A stretch of DNA of 64,000 nucleotides from the NCBI GenBank assembly GCA_032433595.1, contig JASWJB010000098.1, positions 1-64,000 on the forward strand, written 5' to 3'. The DNA comes from Conoideocrella luteorostrata. Its lineage: Eukaryota; Ascomycota; Sordariomycetes; Hypocreales; Clavicipitaceae. Under the pieces are notes generated by a model. It saw only the letters and a list, made by a program, of their open reading frames with translations. It did no database searches and was not told where the DNA came from. The position numbers were made by a program, and so were the translations under genes. Positions 32,799 through 43,109 of the stretch are shown piece by piece (the stretch's first letter is position 1; every line of letters starts with the position of its first letter).

Positions 32799-34580
32799 TA
32801 TGATTTCTTGAGAGCTTGGCGTTATTAAAAGACAGCGAAGGCAATAATTGTAAAGAGTATGCCAAACGGTAAGGGGTCGGGTATAATTTTTTTTTTTTCA
32901 CTCTACGGGATAAACTAAGTCTATATTCTGCTCTCTTTATATATTCAACCCCATGGGCGGTTCGACATGGTCCAGGGCTTGCCTCGTTCGAATGTTCCTA
33001 ACCGGAATATCAAGTACCCGTTATTCTGTTAGTCCATTGGCTCAGGGACCCCGTATATACATTGGAGCAGCCTCGCATAACTGTAAAAGATACGACCCGT
33101 CCGCTGTCCTCGTATTTCTTCGTCAAAACCTTGGCCAGTCGGCGTTTCGTGATTGGCCGAGGGCTGGGCTCGTGACTCGCGGATACGAAGGACCTAGCCG
33201 TGCGATCGGAACTCTAGTTATGGAAAGTAGTATTTAATTTTCGACTTTTCGCCACTCGCGGGCCGGCCTACTTTCGCCAACTATGCCATGCCATTTCATG
33301 GGCGGCACTTCGATCGCCATGTGGTAGTTCGGCTGCATTGGCGTACTGAGTCACTACAAATGGCGGTTTCTTCAAGGCGATACTGTGTGAAAACGTCAAA
33401 ACCTATAAGCAGTAAATATGCGGCTGTAATTTTATAATCCAGAGCAAACTTGATCTACAAGGGCACGGGTCAGTGTTACAGGCATGCTAGTTCTGCAAAA
33501 AAGCAATTGGAAGCTGTGATTGAGAAGAAAAAAATGGGTAGGCTGTGTTACGAGAAATCCACACAGCGGATACTTCCGTCGGGAAATTCCGTCGATTCTA
33601 CACATCGTAAGATTCAACGTCATACGTTAGAAATCCCGGTGTCATTTGATGCCCCCAAAGCAGAAGATGGAACCAAACTATGAGAAAGAGGTCTAGTTCT
33701 TCGTTCATTAGATAAAAATGCAAGGACAAGTTGACTGATCAGCTTGACCATAGCTGCTCACTTTGTGACAGGCTGGTTCTCGCGCATGTGGCATGCGTTT
33801 GTTTCGTGTGACAATTTCTGTCAACCACAGACTTGTACTAGAATCGTTTGTTTTCCGCAGGCCGTACATGTGTCGCTTCTCTTAGTGGCGTAGTATTGTA
33901 TTTCTAACTGGGCTTATTTGAACCAAAGCTATTTAGAAGTAACGCAGGGATTCCGCTTTTCTGGTTCAGCAACGTAATATAAAAATGGCATGTGATAGCC
34001 AAGCTGATTATCGCCGTCAATGCCGTGAACCTGCGTTGTCAGTCAACGCTCTTCATGACGCTAGTATTCACAGTGACAAACATTCCGCTGGTGCCTATGT
34101 TCCAAATATAACGCTGCCAATGCTTGCGGCCCTCTCTGCAGATAAGGCGCAAGGATCAGTGAGATCAGGCCCGCAAACTTGCAGATACGAAGAGGCATGC
34201 CCCGTGCGCGAATGCAACGATGCTATCCTTGGCACGTTTTGAATGATCCACGGACAGATAATCTGTTTGTTTAGGAAAGAATTTGGGAAAAGTAATGAGG
34301 CAATAAAGAAGACTATACTCAAACAGTTGCCTCGCGCACTATGTGACGCTTGACCAGCTCCTGAGTCCTTGAACTAGCTATAATTTCCACTCTGATTTGT
34401 GCTCCTCAGGCGCTAGGTCTCTGGTAGTGTACGGGTTTAGGATGCGTCATCTAATGTTGATGATCAGCATCCCGGAATCGTATTAAAATGACGCGTTTCC
34501 CTGGCCTCTCTTGATAATATTAAAAAAAAAAAAAGAAAAACACATAACGCTGCTCATATAAGTATTATCGCTACAATTAA
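32799..34580. other. Intergenic, 1.8 kb
   Basis: Short frames only. The first 150 bp are probably the promoter of the serine protease and include a T run near 32890. No gene supported. Confidence 0.45.
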
Positions 34581-36286
34581 ATGATGAAAACCTTCCGTCT
34601 TCTTTCGGCAACACTCCTGGTTTGGACTCAAGCCGTTGCTGTTACTACTGCTGCTTCTGATTTTGGACATACTGCCTTGCATGAATAACGCGATGTATCA
34701 GGCAGTCACTGGATCAAGGCAGGGCCGCTGAATCTGAGCACAAATATCCGGGTCCACATCGCCTTGAAACAGAACAACCTAGCTAAAGGCATGGGCTATC
34801 TTATGGAAGTGTGAGTACACATAGCCGAAGACTCAAACTCTGTGTTTCCTGACGTCGTAAAGCTCAGATCCGGACTCTCCCAAATATGTCAAATATTACA
34901 CCGCGGATGAAGTGACACGATTATTTGTCTCAAATGGCAATGTTACTGGATTGGTCAAAGATTGGTTAGTCCATTCTGGAAGACCGGCCAACAGCATAAA
35001 GTCTTCCACGAGCAAGAATTGGCTCAACTTCGAGAGTACCGTTGGCCACCTTGAATCGCTCCTTCAGACAAAGTTCTACCTCTACAAACACCTCAAATCC
35101 AAGAGAGAATATGTGGGAACGAACAAGTACTCTTTGCCAAGTGAGATATCTGCGCGTGTCGACTTCAGTACGCCGAGTACTGTATTTATAGAAAGGGTAC
35201 AATCAACAATGCGTATCCTATATGTCGCCAAACATGCATCAAGGCCATGTACAATATCAGCGACGGAATATTGCAGGATCTAACTAATAGGCTACGAATA
35301 TTTGCCAGCTACGACGACATGTATTCCCAGAGCGACTTGGACAAGTTTTATGACCTATTTGCTACCGAGATCCCTTCAACATGGGGACCTCACCTGAATC
35401 TGATCAACTGGGGAACAACTAAGCCTAACGAGCCATATGGTGAAGCGACTCTCGATGTCTGCATGTCCGTACCAATTGTATATCCGCAGGGCACCGAGTT
35501 CTACCAATCCAAGCGAAATACTGGTTTTTTGGATTCATTAATCAGTTTCTGGATGCCATAGACGGTTCTTACTGCACATACAGTTCCCATGGCTACAACA
35601 GTGACGACACGAAAGTGGATGGGGTGACTCAAAACGAAATGCGCGGCACGTTCAAACCGACAAACGTAATATCCTTCTCATAGGGACATATCGGGCGGGA
35701 TTCCCGGCTAGGTTTCTTCGGGTCAGTTTTTGTTCTTCAAAACGTTTACATGTCAAGCATATGAACTAATCGCGTACACAGCGTCAATGCGAGGAGTTCA
35801 TGAAACTCGGCCTCCAAGGCACGACCCTTGTCTTTGCCAGTGGCGATGCCGGGATCGATGGAAATCACGGTGAGGCTTGTATTGGAAATAATTTCTCCAT
35901 CTTCGGTGCTATTGCGCCGGCAAGCTGTCCTTCTGTTACTACTGTTGGTGCCACTGTTCTACCTGAGGGTAACTTGCCTGGTGCCCCAGAAACTGCCATT
36001 ACTTCGTTCTCTCCTGGAGGTGACTTCAGCAACATCTGGACCGCACCGAGCTATCGGCACGGTGCAGTATCATCGTAAGTTTAAGTCAACAGACTAATTG
36101 CGCTTGCATTTAGCCACAGCTACACATGATCTAATATTGATTGTAAATTCTAGTTACTTTATCAACCATGACCCCGGCTTTCCTTATCATACCACCCCCG
36201 ACGGTAACGTCCCTAAAACCGGCGGCACCTACAAACGTGGCGGTCGCGGCTATCCGGACATGCTGAAGTACTTTCTGAGTCTATGA
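34581..36286 (+). pseudogene. Sedolisin (S53 tripeptidyl-peptidase) pseudogene
   Basis: A decayed secreted acid serine protease. A signal peptide (MMKTFRLLSATLLVWTQ) is followed by a TAA at 34686. The pro-kumamolisin text is still readable (SDPDSPKYVKYYTADEVTRL). After a frame change near 35200 comes MYNISDGILQ and GEATLDV, which retains the Glu and Asp of the sedolisin triad. Further stops and frame changes occur near 35560-35800. Then come ASGDAGID, CPSVTTVGAT and GGRGYPD, where the frame ends before the region that would hold the catalytic Ser. Some breaks may be introns, but the TAA and frame changes cannot all be. Confidence 0.8.
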
Positions 36287-36859
36287 AAGCGCCTTGGCTT
36301 TATCCTAGGGCCTTGTATTCGTGGGAGTTATGTCCAGGGAATTTCTAGCTTGAAGCACGACTGTCGTGCCCTTTCACTACCGGCGCCGGTCAGCCGAGTT
36401 GATGTCGACGGTGAAGCAATGTACTTGCCGATAGTAGAATTTAATATGCCCAATATCTTATTGCCGGTCGCAAATCACCTAGCCACTACATAACAGCTTG
36501 TAGAAATGGGATATAGCTTCGCATCTGGCCGCTATCCCTTACCAGAAATGTTAGTAGTCGTTATGTTCAAGTGATGCGTCGGAGTCTACATTATACGACT
36601 AGGCTATAGACACTTAACGTTCTTCTTATTGGCAACAATCATTCACAGTGGACAATACAGGCCATATTGTTGACTTAGACTACTAAGTTGGCAGCGTCAA
36701 AGCCTAGGAAGAAAGCTAGACCCATCATAATTCGTGTTTTATTACGCCCTGATCTGCTATAGCACTAGATCGAATTAGTTATCAGATCGCAGAGGGCTAT
36801 TCCACCTCTGGAAGGAAAATGTCTCAAAATTTAGCTGTACCGCTGTTTCTTGCGATCTT
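36287..36859. other. Between two pseudogenes
   Basis: No readable coding text. Possibly diverged remains of the sedolisin 3' end. Confidence 0.3.
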
Positions 36860-38155
36860 TTACGAGCCAGCATTGAAACGATATTTCTCGATATAACTAC
36901 GGAGCATTAGCGATAGGGACTGAGAGGATGTACGTGATTGGGACGAACCCGGCATGGATGCACCAATAGCGTACATCAGTATCTCCAAGCTAGCTAGAAT
37001 CACATCAACTCCGCCCACATAAATTAGACTTGCAATAGGCAAAATGCCTTGGTTTTTGTAAATGCTGTATATTCGGCAAAGACTACTCAACGGTTAGAAG
37101 CGGATCGGTCGTCATGAGTTTTTGTTCTTACGAGCAAACTGTTCCTAGAACAGTCGTTCCAAAAACTATTACCAATGCCCTGTACTCATGGGGTTGCAGC
37201 CTCGCTAGCCGCAGGAGGGCCAATGGTATGACAATCAGGACGATATCCAAAGTCGCACCGATCACGACCCAACCTGTTATGTCCAATGAATTCGAATTCA
37301 TAAGAGAGGCAAAAGAGCATACGCACTGAAGGATTGAGCAAAAAAGTTGATGTGCGACTCTGGTTTAACATAGTAGAAAAAGTTGCTTTGGAGAGGTTGA
37401 TATTGGAACAGCCAGACAATTGAAGCTGCGATACCGAGAGCCGTAATACCAGCTGTAAGGAGGTACATGGCCCGACGAAAATTTCGGAACGCTGGAGGAA
37501 CTGGAGTAATGGATGTCAGAGATTTATGTTGAGAAGAGAGTCGACATAGCGCATACGGATATAGAGAACGCAGCAACACATGGAAACTTTGATCAAGGAA
37601 CAGATGACTTGATAACCCACGTGGAGGAGGAGAAACTGGCGCCGTCAGCAAATATCAGTAGACTCGATTATAACAAGGCGTACAATTTTCTGCAGGTTCT
37701 TCATGTTATCACTTGTATTCCTCCAAATGTACATCTCATTGAACACTAGGTTCGTCCCGATCGCGGAAACCCAATGAGGAAAGATGACGAATACCTAATA
37801 AAGGTCAGAATGCACGTTGTACGCGATCGTATCATGTAGTGCACCAACTCCAGCAACGAGCATAAGATAGTCATCGGTTCGGAAGCGCGACTTGGTTGTG
37901 TACCGTACCGCGGTGCGGCAAATAATAGTGAGAGCTTAGAGGCAGTATCAATAAGTGTAATTATTTAGTCCATCGAGGGAAACCAGAAATTCATGGACGT
38001 AATGTACATTGATGGAACTGCTGCATGTACTTACAGCTCAACGCATTGATAATGCACAAACCTGCCAGCCAGCCATTTTGGTTTATGATGTTGCGATGCA
38101 CTGCTGAAAACTCAGCGAAGCTGATAGTGGTGTTGGTTGCATTTGTAGTAGCCAT
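36860..38155 (-). pseudogene. Rhodopsin-like (Pth11-type) membrane protein pseudogene
   Basis: Remains of a seven-helix fungal integral membrane protein. ATG 38155 begins MATTNATNTTISF. A good donor GTAAGT at about 38035 and acceptor near 37944 join to SLTIICRTAVRY and FRTDDYLMLVAGVGALHD, the DD-containing helix typical of this family. Later blocks lie in shifting frames: FRNFRRAMYLLTAGITALGI, then ITGWVVIGATLDIVLIVIP with RLARLQPHEYRALVIVFG (the family's D...P helix and loop), then GGVDVILASLEILMYAIGAS. At least three frame changes and several stops separate them. The order of blocks is right, so this is one decayed gene, not chance. Confidence 0.65.
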
Positions 38156-39689
38156 AAAGTCCGCCGTCGTTAAATGGTTGATATTAGGTATGGCGAAGAG
38201 GAACCATGCAGCTGGCACATGTCACAATTGGGACGGGTAGTCGACAGCAGAGTGACGTTATTGATCTCCAGGGTCCTTCCAAAGAGGTGTCCCGCCCTCT
38301 CTTTATGTTCAGCATGCTGCTCCGTACACGTTCACCCCAAATTGGCCTCGTAACTCAAATGAAGACCCAGCCTTCTTGTGCTACGCTGAGTAAAAGCCAA
38401 AATAGGATAAGCGACATCTGCCGTGTCATGGTGTCTCCAGTGCAGCTCCGGGCAGAGCTGTTGTGAGCGGCGAAAACTTGTGTTTAATGAAACGACCGAC
38501 TGCATGGTTTGCCACGATGTCATGGCAAGTTGGCGGCAGAGTTGTTAGTCCACTCTACTACGCCGTCGCGACATCTACTCCGTACAACAGCCCTCAATTT
38601 GCTAGCGCTTACCTCGTACAATGCTGTGCCGGAAATGGCTGGCCGTACCTCGCCCTGGAAGTGCCATGTGTCAAACTGAGGCTCGCTTAAACGATCGACA
38701 TGTGTCATGAGTCAGGGCCTGCATCAGCCGCAGGTAGTTCCCTGCCTGCCACGGATTACAGTTGCTAGCGGGCACGTTAATGACGCTAGATGGCGTCCGT
38801 CGCAGTTCTCAGCTGGGCGATCGCCCCGATGCTTCGTTCAAGGTCATTGGCAGGCGATGGGGATGGGGCTAGAACCCGGAGCCACATTCCACATCAGGAC
38901 GCTGGCCCGCGGCGGGGTGACGAGAGGTACTAATCAACACAGAGTACTCCATGATTAGCTGGATTTATTGGTCCAGCCACTTTCTACGAAGTAGATGCAG
39001 CCCTCAGACGGTTATGGGAATGAAGTTTGAACTGGCTGGCTCCTTGGAGGTCAATCATCGTGGCTGCACTCTGCCCACCTCCACAACCCATGTGGTCTCG
39101 TGGCAAGCACGGTTATCTCGCGAAACCCGGTCAATAGTCCCGGGATAGTGGTGCACCTTGCGATTCTATTATCGCGATTACGCATAGTTGTGCAGCCCAA
39201 AGACCACAATTGAATACGCATCCGAAAGGACATTAGCAGATAAGAGAGAGGGGGAAAACGGGCGAAGGGGGGATCCCATGTTTCATCCCATATTCCGTAC
39301 GTTGTTGAGGTGATCGCTTCACGGGATCTCCCAGTCTTACCCCGCAATCAATACTATTGCCATCGCTCGTTTCACTAATCTACCGAAATATACCGTCTGT
39401 GACAATAACCAATCCAGCGTCGTGGCGTGGCTGGCGCCCCACGAAAAGGAAAATTAGTGTCAACGTTACCTGGCTCCGCACATTGATGCTGCAGTCCAGA
39501 GACTAGCTAGCCCGCAGCTTCCTTTTACAGGGAACTATAGTGTACTACTTAAAATAATTACTAAGGCTAGAGCGAAAATAATAAAAGAATACGGAGTATA
39601 TTACTCACAATTTAAGCCACCTAAGGCCCCATAATGTGGATGCCGCTTTCGGCAAATTGTTGCATGTCATAGTAGTGCCGCGGCAGCTT
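38156..39689. other. Intergenic, 1.5 kb
   Basis: Short frames without motifs, and ACTCCGTAC motifs near 38577 and 38941. The missing 5' part of the amidase relic is not recognisable here. Confidence 0.4.
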
Positions 39690-40483
39690 TCACTTCGCTA
39701 TGCTGAAATACGCCAGCGCATACGGGGCTGGAGTGGCGACGGCTTTAACGCTAGGCTCTGAGACTGCTGATTCCATGAGCTGTCACGCATCACACGCAGC
39801 TCTATTTGGTTTCGTTGCCTCTGGAGACATCGTTTCGAGTCAAGGTATCTCTCCGATGTCATCATCATTCGATAGACTGGGTATTTTATCCAAGTCGACG
39901 GCTGATCTGACCAGTGTATTGGGTATCATTGCTCAGCCCAACGAACCACTAGCTTAAGATCTTGTAAATCCAAATTATACAATTTCCAACAAGGCTGTTT
40001 GGACTGACTTTCGAATGGGTTGGGCTGATCTAGACTTCTTCGGAAAACCTCATGGTGGATACCATGATAAGACCGGTGAGATCAACGTAATTATCACGAT
40101 ACCTTGAGTGGACCTCCTCTCACTGTCCTGCAGATGTACAAAGCTGTGTCAGAAGCCATGAACTGGATGGAAGCTGTCGGGCCGTCCGTCAATATGAACG
40201 CAAGTTTCCCAAGTGCTCTACTTATCCCGCAAGCCTAGGAGAAGATGCAGCCAATAAATTCGTAAGTAGCTCTGCAATACTCGTCTCGAGACCAATAACC
40301 CCCCTGTCGAAAGCTTGCTTGAGTTTGTTAGATTCAACAAAGATTACTGGGTCGATGCACTTCAAAAAGGTATGCTACAGTGCAAACACAACTGAGCGGA
40401 TTTCTAATACTAAGTAATTCCCCTAGATAGTCTTCAATTTCCTCAGGGTCAAGAAGTACTCGAGAAAAGCGTCAGATGGCAAC
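39690..40483 (+). pseudogene. Amidase (amidase-signature family) pseudogene, 5' truncated
   Basis: A decayed C-terminal two-thirds of an amidase. Readable blocks: YGAGVATALTLGSETADSMS, then GDIVSSQGISPMSSSFDRLG and KSTADLTSVLG, which is the segment after the GGSS signature. A TAA follows at about 39957. NPNYTISNKAVWTDFRMGWA, an intron-like gap (about 40076-40131), MYKAVSEAMNWMEAVG, a TAG, then EFVRFNKDYWVDALQK and GQEVLEKSV follow. The N-terminal Lys and the first Ser of the catalytic triad are not present. Multiple stops, no possible full product. Confidence 0.75.
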
Positions 40484-41521
40484 GTGTGCGGATTTGGTAT
40501 GAGGTAGCAGGGGGCCAGGCGTCCATTGAGTGGCACAGTAATTGGCCCTTGCAGCTGACAAGCAAGGTCGTAAAAGCTCGGGAAATAGCTGCGGAGCGAC
40601 ATACGAGTGCTCAACTACTTGTGAAGGAGCCTCGAATCGTGAAAACAGGTATCTCGGGTCTCACGCAACCGCCATGGAGATCCTCGGATTGCAGGACCAT
40701 GTTCTTCATCCTGTATCCTTAGGCAAATCGCGTGCGAGACGTTACGATACTGGTTCAAATATTATAAGGCAAGATAAACGTACTGGCACAGTTACCAAAT
40801 ATTCTTCGTGTGACGCAGTTTTAATTATTCAAGCAGTGCCGTCTCACCGCATATTCTCTGTGTACGTCAAGTTTCAGATAGTGTTGGAATACCTCGTCAA
40901 GCGTACGAGCAAAGGTCTCGTGGTCACCCTAGCGCGCCTCTCTTATACGGCGCGCTCGGCAGCATACCTCTTCTTCTTCTTCTTCTTCTTTCTTAGATAG
41001 TCACGAATGAATTGAATAGTTTTGCACATTGTTTTGCTTCACCTTCCGGTATCGATGCGTTCGTCACCCGAAGCCCTATGCTTCCTACAGATAGATAGTA
41101 AAATAGAGTTATCTAACTTAAAGACGTGCGCTCACTTGTCAGTCCAGTGATCTATGTCACAAGGGTCTCATGTATGATTGCTCCACCATGGATCCAAAAA
41201 CAACAATCAGCAAGACTGCCAACAGTGGTGTATTTCTGATATTTTAGTGTAAGAATTCCTGAAGTAGCATGGCTGTCTGTGCCGTGGAATTGTCTAAATG
41301 AGCAACCCAGACATATAGATTGGATATTACAAAATCGTATGTGGCCTTCTCATCTCGCGGATGGGCACGAACAGGACGACCGTGAACTTGGAGGCTCTAT
41401 TATGACAGATCCTGCGCTATATGATATACTATGATGACACATAACACAATGGCTTTGAAGTTATGCTAAGTCTCAGTGATAATTACGAGAGATCATGAGC
41501 CTCAAGCCATAACTTATGAGC
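40484..41521. other. Intergenic carrying a solo LTR
   Basis: A 152-codon frame at 40542-41000 runs into the solo LTR and ends in poly-Phe from a CTT tract. I do not consider it a gene. Confidence 0.45.
40882..41089 (+). mobile_element. Solo LTR, Ty1/copia type, with TSD
   Basis: 208 bp, from TGTTGGAATACCTCGTCAAG to GCTTCCTACA, with inverted ends TGTTGGAA/TTCCTACA. The start resembles the Ty1 LTR start. It has perfect 5-bp duplications GATAG (40877-40881 and 41090-41094). It shows a TATACGG box and a CTT tract in the middle. It is the best-preserved copy in the window. Confidence 0.9.
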
Positions 41522-42103
41522 TTAACTATCTGTCTTTGCTGTCGATCTATTGGCCGCCCATTGCTCGGCAGTGAGCTCATACAGCGCATCAAGCCCTTCA
41601 TACTCCGGGTGATCAAGCGGCGTATCGGTGGGTACATCGCCTACGTAAGTGAACCCAAGCCTCGTTAATGTCGCTCTGGTCGCCGCGTGTGCTCTCATGG
41701 ACAGGCCCGTCATGCGCTTCAGTCCCTGCGTCGCAAAGGCGTATTCTAGTACTGCCGACGAGCCCTCCGATGCGAAACCCTGCTTCCAATACTGTGGGAG
41801 CAATCTATACCCGAGTTCCGCTTCTGCTTCAGGGTCGGCTGTGTGTGCCGGGATCAGCATCCATAACCCGATTGGTGTGCTGCCGTTGTCGACCGACCCA
41901 ACCCACAACCCGCGCGGCGGTTGTGATGAGGAAGTAAGCTCGACCCGACGCTTGTGTGATGCTAGGACTTCATCGTGTGTGCTCGGTTTGCCCATGATGT
42001 AGCGTTGGACCTCTGGGTTTGTGTCCAATTCAATTTCAAAATGAAGGTGCTCGTCCGAGACGGGGACGAGCGTAAGTCGCTGTGTTGAAAGCGTTGGCAA
42101 CAT
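41522..42103 (-). CDS. GNAT family N-acetyltransferase (RimJ/RimL-like)
   Basis: Transfers acetyl from acetyl-CoA to an amine; the substrate is not predictable. 193 residues, single exon, starting MLPTLSTQRLTLVPVSDEHL. The TQRLTLVP start and the block AELGYRLLPQYWKQGFASEG, followed by VLEYAF and the C-terminal RLGFTYVGD, are the Acetyltransf_3 pattern. QYWKQGFASEG corresponds to the acetyl-CoA pyrophosphate loop. No signal peptide, so it is probably cytosolic. The open frame extends upstream to 42235, but ATG 42103 gives the usual family start. Confidence 0.85.
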   Translation of the reverse strand: MLPTLSTQRLTLVPVSDEHLHFEIELDTNPEVQRYIMGKPSTHDEVLASHKRRVELTSSSQPPRGLWVGSVDNGSTPIGLWMLIPAHTADPEAEAELGYRLLPQYWKQGFASEGSSAVLEYAFATQGLKRMTGLSMRAHAATRATLTRLGFTYVGDVPTDTPLDHPEYEGLDALYELTAEQWAANRSTAKTDS

Positions 42104-43109
42104 CTTGCTGCGATGGAAACACGATGAGCCAGAACAGTGGGTTTGTTCGAGTCTCGAGTAGTGACCGTAATGAAGTGTTATAGGAGTGTGGATTGAGTTT
42201 GTGGGAGAATGACGTATATTAGCCGTATGAGTCATGGTTTTAGCTCCGATTGGAGATTGGAGCTAGAACACCTCGTTTCCCATGTTTGGCCTAGTACACC
42301 CCGCCGCACGGAAACTTCAACCCAGGAGGAGCATCTCGTGATCTGTTGTTCCTCACTCGAGGGGAGGTTGGGGGGAACCTGTGGGGTTTAGCAAATCGTA
42401 AACCTAGGTTCGCGGTAACGTGCTTCCTCTATACGGTCTCTACGCACAACCCAGCCCGCTGACAAGTGTTAAAGTACACCAAGCGACTTCATAAACGGTG
42501 CAAAGCCCGAATTCTCGGACAATGGTACCTAGGGTCTCGCACGATCTAACTAAAGTCTCGGTCTAAGAAGCAGAATTTAGCCGACGCTGTCTGCGATTAA
42601 GATGGACGGAAAGTTTCCGGAGCTATAACAACCTATGCGTCCCATCATATTAACGCATGCATGGGAACAGATTTTGCGAGGTACCATTACAGGGTAGCTA
42701 TTATTAGGAGCTAGAAATGTTTTTACCAATCATCGACCGGCGAATTTTTAATACGCCCACCTGCCCTTAGCAAGCCAATAGGCCGGCTTCTCGAGTAAAT
42801 GCACATATATCGCAATTTTTGCAGCTCGCAGGTATCCAAAAGTTACATAGTTGCAATTTATATGTGGACCCTGGTCTATATGATATAGCCTTCAAAACCT
42901 ACCGTCATCCCACAAGCTTAGACACGACCCAAGAGTTTGGCTATAGGAAAGATATTATCTTAGTTGTAAAAGACTCCACATAAAGAGATTCCTACTTAGG
43001 ATCAGGTGATCATTTCAGATCCAAATCCCTTAATTATTTATTTCCTACCAGCTTCTCAGCTCATTTCAAAGAAGAGAAGAGGATAACTCCTGCGCACTTA
43101 CCCTTGAAA
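42104..43109. other. Intergenic, 1 kb, AT-rich to the right
   Basis: No gene. The right half becomes AT-rich and leads into the AT-rich first exon of the subtilase-like gene. Confidence 0.45.

Noticed and set aside
40542..41000. 152-codon plus-strand frame ending in poly-Phe
   Set aside because: Its last third is the 5' part of a solo LTR and the poly-Phe is the LTR's CTT tract. Part of it recurs at 18135-18337 for that reason.
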